From Rhodopirellula sp. (GTDB taxonomy: Bacteria; Planctomycetota; Planctomycetia; Pirellulales; Pirellulaceae): a stretch of 5,452 bases of DNA. Under the pieces are notes generated by a model that did not search any database, had not been told where the DNA came from, and worked only from the letters and a program-made list of their open reading frames with translations. Where the stretch lies: positions 7,042 through 12,493 of the forward strand of contig PAUV01000088.1 in the NCBI GenBank assembly GCA_002712845.1, written 5' to 3'. Position 1 is the first letter of the stretch; each line of letters opens with the position of its first letter. Positions 1 through 5,300 of this stretch are shown piece by piece. The position numbers were made by a program, and so were the translations under genes.

Positions 1-1194
1 TATGAGTCGCGTTTGGCGATTGAATTGGCTCAGCTTGAGTACTCCCTGCCTCGACTCAAGCGGATGTGGACCCACCTATCTCGTCAAGCGATGGGCGTCG
101 GCATGCGAGGCCCGGGTGAGAAACAACTAGAAGTTGATCGCCGCCTTGCTCAAAAACGGATTCACGACCTGAAGCAGGAATTATCGAAAGTCGAGCAGCG
201 CCGTGAGCGGCAAGTGAAAGCCCGCAAGGAGGCCCCCACGGTTTCTCTGGTCGGCTACACGAATGCGGGCAAGAGCACGCTGATGAACGCACTGACCGAA
301 GCGGATGTCCTTGCCGAAGACAAACTTTTTGCGACTCTGGATACGCGGACACGTCGTTGGCAGCTACCGGGCTGGGGCACGGTTCTTCTCAGCGATACCG
401 TCGGCTTCATCCGTGACTTGCCACACTCGTTGGTTGCCAGTTTCAAATCAACACTTGAAGAAACGCGTCAGGCTGAACTACTGCTTCACGTTGCCGACGC
501 CAGCAGCCCTACCGTCTTCAATCAGATCAGTGCGGTCTACAGTGTCCTGACAGACCTGGGCATCGAGGAAAAAGATACTCTGTTGATACTCAACAAGATT
601 GACGCCATTCGAGATCCAGCCACCTTGAATCGGGTCCTCGACCGCTACCCCAATGCAATCACGGTGAGCGCACGTAGTTCCAAAGGCCTGACACTGCTGA
701 CCGAAGCAGTCGGGGAGGCATTGGGGCGTGAGTTTTTGGATCTTGAGATCGATGTTGATGCGACGGACGGGCGATTGCTTGCCTTTCTCGCAGCCAAAGG
801 TGAAGTCGTTTCACAAACTTGCAATGAAACAACCATCACAGCTCGGGTGCGAATGCCCACCGGTGCGATGGGTCCGGTACACAAATCAGCACTCTCCATT
901 CGACCTGCTGATGGCGATCCCATATGCTCCGACCAGGTTACTCCCGACGTGATTACTGCCGACCAGGTTACTCCCGACGTGGTTACTTCAGACGTGGCAA
1001 CTGATTCAGCGGACCCCCACCATCGGGGTTCCACGAGTCCCGACGAAAACGATACCGATCCTCCGATGTCCAACGCCGACACGGAGCCGACAAGAGCGTC
1101 GACGACACACGCAGACAACCAAGCCCCCGAACCATCTGATGTCGCTCCGATAACTGACAATCCCATCAGCGACAGTTCTACCGAAGTTGCGTGA
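1..1194 (+). CDS. hflX: GTPase HflX, 5'-truncated by the window edge, with a long C-terminal tail
   Basis: HflX is a GTPase that binds the 50S subunit and splits or rescues stalled 70S ribosomes, notably under heat stress. The reading frame is already open at base 1 (Y-E-S-R-L-A-I-E), so the true start lies upstream; judging from where the P-loop sits in typical homologues, roughly 120 residues are missing. Visible motifs in window codons are: the HflX signature GPGEKQLE (37-44) leading into a coiled-coil-like charged helix, G1 P-loop GYTNAGKS (85-92), a G2-region LFATLDTRTRR, G3 DTVGF (132-136), G4 NKID (198-201) and G5 SA (223-224). A short C-terminal domain ends near base 890. After it come about 100 residues rich in D, T, S and P, ending EVA-stop, which standard HflX lacks. 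The first part of that tail is a pentapeptide tandem repeat (see 931-1005). The SDR gene starts 33 bp downstream on the same strand. Family assignment is firm; the function of the tail is unknown. Confidence 0.95.
   Translation, partial: YESRLAIELAQLEYSLPRLKRMWTHLSRQAMGVGMRGPGEKQLEVDRRLAQKRIHDLKQELSKVEQRRERQVKARKEAPTVSLVGYTNAGKSTLMNALTEADVLAEDKLFATLDTRTRRWQLPGWGTVLLSDTVGFIRDLPHSLVASFKSTLEETRQAELLLHVADASSPTVFNQISAVYSVLTDLGIEEKDTLLILNKIDAIRDPATLNRVLDRYPNAITVSARSSKGLTLLTEAVGEALGREFLDLEIDVDATDGRLLAFLAAKGEVVSQTCNETTITARVRMPTGAMGPVHKSALSIRPADGDPICSDQVTPDVITADQVTPDVVTSDVATDSADPHHRGSTSPDENDTDPPMSNADTEPTRASTTHADNQAPEPSDVAPITDNPISDSSTEVA
931..1005 (+). repeat. 15-bp tandem repeat inside the hflX tail (D-x-V-T-x pentapeptides)
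   Basis: Five consecutive in-frame 15-bp units encode DQVTP, DVITA, DQVTP, DVVTS and DVATD. The units pair into a higher-order 30-bp period: 931-960 and 961-990 match at 27 of 30 positions, and the first 21 bases are identical. The fifth unit is degenerate. The near-identity of alternate units suggests recent expansion of a disordered, acidic tail segment, so copy number may vary between strains. Confidence 0.85.
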
Positions 1195-1227
1195 AGACGT
1201 TTCGCGAGCCGTTACAGGTGAAAACAT

Positions 1228-2052
1228 ATGCCATGGAAAGCGAAGGACTCGGTCGCCGTTGTAACGGGTGCCAGCAGTGGAATTGGCAAATGCTTGACGC
1301 AACAACTCGCTGACCATGGCTGCCACGTCATCGCAGTCGCACGCCGGGCTGATCGAATCAATCAATGGACCGCCTCCGCAAAGTCACATGGATTTGGTGG
1401 GGTTACACCAGTGGTGGGCGACATCACAGACGCAGAAGTTCGATCAACGATTCGATCCACTATCGAAACAGATCATGGCGGCAGGCTCGATTTATTGGTC
1501 AACAATGCTGGAATCGGCGGCATCGGCAGGTTCGCAGAAGCTTCTCCTGACCGACTGCGAAAAATCATGGAGGTCAACTTTTTCGCTCCGGTCGAACTGA
1601 CACGCATCCTGTTACCGTCACTGAAACGTGGCTCTGCCTCAGTCATCTGCAATATCAGCAGCGTGTTGGGACACCGCGCCGTCCCAAATAAAAGCGAGTA
1701 TTGCGCCAGTAAGTTCGCCATGCATGGATGGAGCGACTCCCTGAGAGCAGAACTTGCCGCAGATGGAATTCAAGTCACACTCGTCAGCCCAAGCACCACC
1801 AAGAGTGAATTCTTTGATTCACTGATTGAAACAGACCCCAATCAGCAATCCCGTAGCTTGGGCCATTGGTCGCCGCAAAGAGTCGCTAACAAAGCATTTG
1901 AAGCGATTTGCAAGCGTCGCAGCGAAGTGATCCTAAGTCTGGGCGGGAAAGCGCTCGTGCACTTTGATCGTCTTGCACCAACACTGATGAACAAAATCCT
2001 GGCACAAAGTCCAGCGAAACCCACTGACCGCACAAATTCAAGTGATCGGTAA
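1228..2052 (+). CDS. Short-chain dehydrogenase/reductase (classical SDR family)
   Basis: This is a 274-residue NAD(P)-dependent oxidoreductase with a Rossmann fold, of the usual length for a classical SDR. Visible landmarks are: the cofactor-binding glycine motif TGASSGIG (13-20); a basic pair R39-R40 after strand 2, which often favours NADP(H); D65 in VGDIT, expected to contact the adenine; NNAG (92-95); N117 in EVNFF; catalytic S145; and the YCASK motif with Y158 and K162. The catalytic Ser-Tyr-Lys set and structural Asn are therefore all present, so it should be active. The region after SPSTTKSEFF (about 190) is substrate-specific, and the substrate cannot be read from sequence. The ATG at 1228 is preceded by a weak AGGTG seven bases upstream. 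Its TAA stop overlaps the next ATG by one base (TAATG), which implies translational coupling to the pseudouridine synthase. The C-terminus is hydrophilic, with no membrane anchor. Confidence 0.93.
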   Translation: MPWKAKDSVAVVTGASSGIGKCLTQQLADHGCHVIAVARRADRINQWTASAKSHGFGGVTPVVGDITDAEVRSTIRSTIETDHGGRLDLLVNNAGIGGIGRFAEASPDRLRKIMEVNFFAPVELTRILLPSLKRGSASVICNISSVLGHRAVPNKSEYCASKFAMHGWSDSLRAELAADGIQVTLVSPSTTKSEFFDSLIETDPNQQSRSLGHWSPQRVANKAFEAICKRRSEVILSLGGKALVHFDRLAPTLMNKILAQSPAKPTDRTNSSDR

Positions 2053-2843
2053 TGCCAGAATTGGAAGTGCTATTCGAAGACAACCACCTGTTGGTCGTCA
2101 ATAAGCCGGCAGGCTTGCCAACCATGGGTGCTGAATCCGGCGACACCGTGCATTCGCTTGCTGCGCAATACATCAAGCATAAATACAGCAAGCCTGGCAA
2201 AGTGTTTATCGGAATTGTCAGCCGACTGGATGCAATGACCAGCGGCGCCCTCGTGCTAGCACGCACCAGCAAGGCTGCCTCACGACTAACAGAACAATTT
2301 GCCAGCAAAGCGTTAAAAGCTAACGGCCTGAAAAAATCCAAAGGTAAGAAAGCGACAGTCCAGTCACCTCGAAAAGTTTACCTTGCGGTGGTGCAAGGTA
2401 AACTTGACGCTGAGGCCGATCATTGGACCGACCAAATACGCAAAGACGAATCTGCTCATCGCATGCGTTTAAGCCCGACGCGGCGAGATGACTCAAAGAC
2501 TGCCGAGCTTCGTTACCACAGCCTTGCTGCACCCCGAGCCCATACAATGGTCGCTGTAGAATTATTGACAGGACGTAAACATCAGATTCGCACACAGTTT
2601 GCAGATCGCGATCATCCCATTTTAGGCGATCGCAAATATGGCTCACAAATCAACTTCAAAAACGGTATCGCATTGCATAGTTGGGGGCTACAAATCGAGC
2701 ACCCAACCAAGCGTGTCCCAATGTGGTTTGAAGCTCCACTGCCTTCCAGCTGGGGAAAATTCCAACATGACCTGCCAGCCCAAACGAACGTGCGTCAACA
2801 AATCGAGAACTCCTTCCCACCACCTCCACCGGAGATGCAGTGA
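2052..2843 (+). CDS. RluA-family RNA pseudouridine synthase without S4 domain
   Basis: This 263-residue enzyme should isomerise uridine to pseudouridine in rRNA or tRNA in the cytoplasm. It begins directly with the catalytic domain (EVLFEDNHLLVVNKPAGLPT), so the N-terminal S4 RNA-binding domain found in RluC and RluD is absent, as in RluA/TruC-sized members. The catalytic motif is SRLDAMTSG (57-65) with nucleophile D60. The usual His before R-L-D is Ser here. The KxYLAVVQG motif follows at 108-116 (K-V-Y-L-A-V-V-Q-G), and GRKHQIRTQ (174-182) plus HPILGDRKYG complete the family signature. A lysine-rich insertion (about 86-104, KALKANGLKKSKGKK) precedes the KVYLAVV strand and may contact RNA. 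The C-terminus ends in five prolines. The start ATG overlaps the SDR stop, and its own TGA overlaps the next gene's ATG. The exact RNA target cannot be assigned. Confidence 0.93.
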   Translation: MPELEVLFEDNHLLVVNKPAGLPTMGAESGDTVHSLAAQYIKHKYSKPGKVFIGIVSRLDAMTSGALVLARTSKAASRLTEQFASKALKANGLKKSKGKKATVQSPRKVYLAVVQGKLDAEADHWTDQIRKDESAHRMRLSPTRRDDSKTAELRYHSLAAPRAHTMVAVELLTGRKHQIRTQFADRDHPILGDRKYGSQINFKNGIALHSWGLQIEHPTKRVPMWFEAPLPSSWGKFQHDLPAQTNVRQQIENSFPPPPPEMQ

Positions 2844-3328
2844 TGCCGAATTTGTTTGGCAGCACACCCCTCTATCTACCACGAAAGATTGTCTCCGGTG
2901 GACAAACAGGAGTTGACCGGGCGGCTCTGGACACCGCCATTGAGCTGAGCATTGAACATGGTGGCTGGTGTCCCGCCGGAAGGCTTGCTGAAGATGGCCC
3001 CATTCCAAACCGTTACGCACTGAGGGAAACCGGATCGTATGAATATCCGGTTCGTACCGAACAGAATATTGCCGACAGCTCGGCAACACTGATTCTTCAT
3101 GAGGGCAAATTAAAGGGTGGAACCCTGCTCACAAGACGCCTGTGCGACAAACGAAAAAAGCCGTATTACACCGTAAAAATCGGGCATCCCATGATCGATG
3201 CGGTACGCGAGTGGTTGGCGTTTCAGACTCCACAAGTACTGAACATAGCCGGACCGCGCGAGAGTTCCTCGCCAGGCATTCATTCGCGATGCAAGAAATT
3301 TCTGTTGCAGACATTCTCGGTTGATTAG
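2843..3328 (+). CDS. cpYpsA-related SLOG-fold protein ('putative molybdenum carrier' family)
   Basis: This small (161-residue) soluble protein belongs to the family long labelled putative molybdenum carrier, now regarded as a circularly permuted YpsA-like member of the SLOG nucleotide-binding superfamily. Motifs seen are: KIVSGGQTGVDRAALD (15-30), GGWCPAGRLAEDGPIP (40-55) followed by NRYALRET (56-63), RTEQNIADSSATLIL (71-85), GGTLLT (92-97), and NIAGPRESSSPGI (134-146). These glycine- and Asp/Arg-rich loops form the predicted ligand pocket. The real ligand, whether molybdenum cofactor or a nucleotide derivative, is not settled for this family. I choose the ATG at 2843, which overlaps the upstream TGA as TGATG and has GGAG eight bases before it, over a GTG at 2840 that would add one residue. 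It is the last gene of the coupled SDR-pseudouridine synthase operon. Confidence 0.9.
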   Translation: MPNLFGSTPLYLPRKIVSGGQTGVDRAALDTAIELSIEHGGWCPAGRLAEDGPIPNRYALRETGSYEYPVRTEQNIADSSATLILHEGKLKGGTLLTRRLCDKRKKPYYTVKIGHPMIDAVREWLAFQTPQVLNIAGPRESSSPGIHSRCKKFLLQTFSVD

Positions 3329-3341
3329 TCTCAACCCGCAC

Positions 3342-3363
3342 AACACATGATGCTGTGTTTATT
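3342..3363 (+). terminator. Weak candidate transcription terminator after the operon
   Basis: Fourteen bases after the SLOG gene stop, AACACA (3342-3347) and TGTGTT (3354-3359) form a 6-bp stem around a 6-base loop, followed by TTATT. The stem is short and AT-rich and the T tract is imperfect, so this is suggestive only. Its position fits the end of the hflX/SDR/RluA/SLOG transcript. Confidence 0.3.
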
Positions 3364-3426
3364 CGGCGCAACCTGACCACTGATTGAAAATCGGCAACAG
3401 TTTCCCATGCCGCAAAGCAAGCCTGA

Positions 3427-3517
3427 GTGACAATCACGCCGATAACTTATTTGTCACCCTAGTCCCCAAAGTCAGCCATGCCACTCTCGGCATGCTGATA
3501 TCGGCGACCTGTGACAA
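3427..3517 (+). ncRNA. Candidate structured RNA or cis-regulatory element in the intergenic region
   Basis: Several complementary segments nest in this stretch. CGCCGATA (3437-3444) pairs perfectly with TATCGGCG (3499-3506). Immediately inside the 3' strand, TCAG-CATGCC (3472-3482, one bulged C) pairs with GGCATGCTGA (3489-3498) around a 6-base loop, giving a 10-bp hairpin that would stack on the 8-bp stem. TTGTCAC (3451-3457), in the enclosed single strand, can pair with GTGACAA either upstream (3427-3433) or downstream (3511-3517). The first option makes a simple hairpin and the second a pseudoknot. I match it to no known riboswitch class. It could equally be a set of DNA operator sites. 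The strand is assumed from the flanking genes. Confidence 0.3.
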
Positions 3518-3527
3518 GCCTGCCTTT

Positions 3528-3552
3528 CACTCGACATTCACGAGTGGTCTTT
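3528..3552 (+). promoter_or_regulatory. Hairpin followed by short T run (possible attenuator or terminator)
   Basis: CACTCG (3528-3533) pairs with CGAGTG (3541-3546) around a 7-base loop, with a possible extra T-G pair, and GTCTTT follows. The ACTCG arm could instead pair with CGAGT at 3555-3559, so two mutually exclusive folds exist just upstream of the secreted-protein gene. The T run is short, so termination activity is uncertain. Confidence 0.28.
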
Positions 3553-3592
3553 CCCGAGTTGACCTTTGGGAATTCACCTCACGGACGCGTCC

Positions 3593-3619
3593 TTCGGTAC
3601 TAAGGAGTTCCACCGAATT
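3593..3619 (+). promoter_or_regulatory. Ribosome binding site of the secreted-protein gene, in a hairpin loop
   Basis: AAGGAG (3602-3607) lies 12 bases before the ATG at 3620 and supports that start over an upstream in-frame TTG at 3566. It sits in the 13-base loop of a stem formed by TTCGGT (3593-3598) and ACCGAA (3612-3617). The spacing is long; folding the 3' arm would shorten the effective distance only partly. Confidence 0.45.
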
Positions 3620-5095
3620 ATGAACGTGCAATGCACCTCCAAACTGCAACGTTTCAACCTTTCCCTGATCTTCACCCTTACTATAGCAATTACCGCTCCA
3701 TCTGTTTTTGCAGAAAGATTCGATGCCACCATCGACATCCTTCCCCTACGCCGCGATGGGCAGCTCGTATCCTCCCCGAGCACAAACCGACAACTTGCAA
3801 ACCGGGCTCCCTTAGGTACACATGATTCCGGAGCCCTGCCTACGCCAGCCCCCCCCGTACTGATCGCAAAGGCCAACCTCCTCCGTCAACACGAGAAAGC
3901 TGCAAGCCAAGTGATCGTCGATCAAGTGGCGGAACCGTTCATTGCTGTAGGTTCTTTCACTCCCAATTCACTGCAGGGAATTCCGGGTCAAAACGCATGG
4001 CAAACAAGTTTCAAGCACGCGATTACGAATCGTAGCGGGGCACACGAAACGCCGCTTGACCTGGTGTTGCAGGGACTAGCTCAGGAGGAACCTATCGACA
4101 TTGAGAGCCTCGGCCCCAGTGTGCTCATTCCTGAGAATCGCCCGATGAGCGTGAGTTGTGTCGAGGTTGCGCCGATGAACCCGCTCATTGGGAGTTCACC
4201 GGTGATCGTTACCATCGAAGAATCCTATATGCCGTACGATCTATCCGCACGGGATCTACAGATCTGGAACGCTTGCCCGATCGCTCCTCACCCCTTTCAT
4301 GCAGAAGATCGTGTGACCGATGAGCAGACTGCCAGCCTGTGGGATGATTTCGATCTTGCGATGGCACTTTCAAGATCTTCTGATCCGGTAGAGCTCAACG
4401 GCCTTGCCAAATCAAAATTTGACCTGAACCCACCAACAGTCAAGTCACCCTCTTCACCGAGTGACCTGGTGATGGCTCCCCACACACCATCGACTTCAGC
4501 GAAGTACCAAGCCTCGCAGCTGGGCGATGAGAAAAATGCAGATTCCATTCCTCTACCCAACCAGGAAAAGGCTGCTATTACGTCAGACGAAGCCTTGGCT
4601 ATTCTGGCAAGGCCGGAAAGTCTCTCGCTGTCACCAGCACCGGGAAACACGTCCCATTCAGCGCCACTCGAAACAGCACGCATTGAAACGGGCCAAGAAC
4701 TGGCTGAACGAACCAAGGCCGGCCCCGCTGACGTTGCTCTCGAAGCGATCGTTGACAACCTTTCCGACATCGACGCTTTCAAGTCGACGACCGACGCGAA
4801 CAACATTGGCACCATCGCTGGCAGGCTGATCGGTTCCTATACAGGTAACGCAAGCCACTGGATCGGCAAACACGTTGCCGACATCGCATTGAATTGGCCA
4901 GCCTATGAACAGGCAAAACTGCCAAGCCGCGCTGGGGCCAGACTGCTGAGCCGAGCCAATGTCCTCGAATCCGGCAGGATCGAGGAGAATACCATTGGCG
5001 TTTATATACCAGTCGAACGACTAGATGGAATTGACTGCGGCAGCCAAGCAGCAATCGTCGTGGCTGATGCGAACGGCAAAACCAAGGCCAGGTAA
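3620..5095 (+). CDS. Secreted hypothetical protein with N-terminal signal peptide
   Basis: I do not recognise this 491-residue protein. From the ATG at 3620 it opens with a textbook Sec signal peptide: a short polar region with K8 and R11, a hydrophobic core (about 12-26, FNLSLIFTLTIAITA) and a likely cleavage site SVFA/ER after residue 31. The in-frame TTG at 3566 would add 18 polar residues that hide the signal, so ATG is preferred. No lipobox is present. The mature part is soluble, with no further membrane segment. It has three cysteines (in VSCVEV, WNACPIAP near 216, and GIDCGSQ near the end), a Pro/Ser-rich, probably disordered middle (about 265-350), and a more ordered C-terminal part containing LIGSYTGNASHWIGKHVADIAL (about 403-424) and YIPVERLDGIDCG. 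An eight-C run (3849-3856) lies at residues 77-79. It is presumably periplasmic or extracellular and stands alone between two intergenic regions. Confidence 0.8.
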   Translation: MNVQCTSKLQRFNLSLIFTLTIAITAPSVFAERFDATIDILPLRRDGQLVSSPSTNRQLANRAPLGTHDSGALPTPAPPVLIAKANLLRQHEKAASQVIVDQVAEPFIAVGSFTPNSLQGIPGQNAWQTSFKHAITNRSGAHETPLDLVLQGLAQEEPIDIESLGPSVLIPENRPMSVSCVEVAPMNPLIGSSPVIVTIEESYMPYDLSARDLQIWNACPIAPHPFHAEDRVTDEQTASLWDDFDLAMALSRSSDPVELNGLAKSKFDLNPPTVKSPSSPSDLVMAPHTPSTSAKYQASQLGDEKNADSIPLPNQEKAAITSDEALAILARPESLSLSPAPGNTSHSAPLETARIETGQELAERTKAGPADVALEAIVDNLSDIDAFKSTTDANNIGTIAGRLIGSYTGNASHWIGKHVADIALNWPAYEQAKLPSRAGARLLSRANVLESGRIEENTIGVYIPVERLDGIDCGSQAAIVVADANGKTKAR

Positions 5096-5206
5096 TTCAC
5101 CTGGGCAGTGCCACACAAGTCCCAACACGAAGTCGCCATGAGGCCTCATCGACGAGGGAACGAAAAAGAGGTGTGAATCAGTTCAATGCCAGGAGGGATA
5201 CTGGCG
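5096..5206. other. Intergenic region downstream of the secreted-protein gene
   Basis: This stretch contains the palindrome at 5138-5149 and, just before the mini-ORF, an inverted repeat GCCAG (5188-5192) / CTGGC (5201-5205) whose loop and 5' arm contain the AGGAGG Shine-Dalgarno sequence. No gene is evident. The +1 frame (codons starting at 5068, 5071 and so on) stays open from 5068 through the window end. Confidence 0.5.
5133..5152 (+). terminator. Perfect 12-bp palindrome, possible terminator or operator
   Basis: ATGAGGCCTCAT (5138-5149) is a perfect palindrome. Flanking TCG (5133-5135) and CGA (5150-5152) extend the dyad across two unpaired C bases. It lies 43 bases after the secreted-protein stop. 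There is no T tract and no natural loop, so a DNA-binding site is as likely as a terminator. Confidence 0.25.
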
Positions 5207-5300
5207 ATGAAACGAAAACCTGTCACTTACCTCAAACGCCAAACGAAAAAGGTGCTGCGGTCACTTACACGGGGGTAAGGAGGGACTGCGGTGAAACGAA
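5191..5300 (+). repeat. Two near-copies of a ribosome-binding-site/start module
   Basis: Copy 1 (5191-5216) and copy 2 (5278-5300) share AGGAGGGA, then CTG, CG and TGAAACGAA. They match at 22 positions and differ by two small gaps and an ATG/GTG start change. Both place a strong Shine-Dalgarno sequence before a start codon followed by Lys-Arg. A second short direct repeat, GTCACTTAC, occurs between them at 5222-5230 and 5260-5268. The segment therefore looks partly duplicated. Confidence 0.6.
5207..5278 (+). CDS. Small basic ORF (23 residues), possible leader peptide
   Basis: This reads MKRKPVTYLKRQTKKVLRSL then TRG-stop, with nine Lys/Arg and no acidic residue. AGGAGG (5191-5196) lies ten bases before the ATG. 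Its TAA stop (5276-5278) is contiguous with the GGAGGG of the following GTG ORF, so ribosomes terminating here would be placed at that second start. This suits a translated leader that couples or gates the downstream frame. It has no hydrophobic segment, so it is not a secreted peptide by signal sequence. At this length, chance cannot be excluded. The start module resembles that of the next ORF, so it may be a by-product of duplication. Confidence 0.35.
   Translation: MKRKPVTYLKRQTKKVLRSLTRG

Larger units (their letters stand above)
3329..3619. other. Gene-free, palindrome-rich intergenic region
   Basis: This 291-bp gap separates the operon from the secreted-protein gene. I find no convincing gene, tRNA or consensus promoter in it. 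Besides the weak terminator and the structured block listed separately, it holds GATT-gaa-AATC (3382-3392), the hairpin at 3528-3546, the perfect 10-bp palindrome GGACGCGTCC (3583-3592), and a hairpin around the next gene's Shine-Dalgarno sequence (3593-3617). It most likely holds the operon's 3' end and the promoter and leader of the downstream gene. Confidence 0.6.

Noticed and set aside
645..1166. 173-codon open frame on the - strand opposite the hflX tail
   Set aside because: It is the complement of a real, motif-bearing gene. It has no recognisable motif or RBS support and arises from the composition of the low-complexity tail.
3472..3520. Resemblance to parts of a cobalamin riboswitch (GCCACT, GACCTG)
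   Set aside because: Only scattered short matches occur. The order and spacing of the conserved core are absent, and the downstream gene gives no cobalamin link.
3566..3619. Upstream TTG start extending the secreted protein by 18 residues
   Set aside because: It would bury the signal peptide behind a polar stretch and lacks the AAGGAG support that the ATG at 3620 has.
3384..3623. 79-codon + strand frame with a TTG start in the intergenic region
   Set aside because: It has no Shine-Dalgarno sequence and no protein-like features, and it runs through the inverted repeats that better explain the region.
4297..4815. 172-codon open frame on the - strand inside the secreted-protein gene
   Set aside because: It is antisense to a gene with a clear signal peptide and RBS. 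It shows no family motifs and is best explained as a codon-phase shadow.
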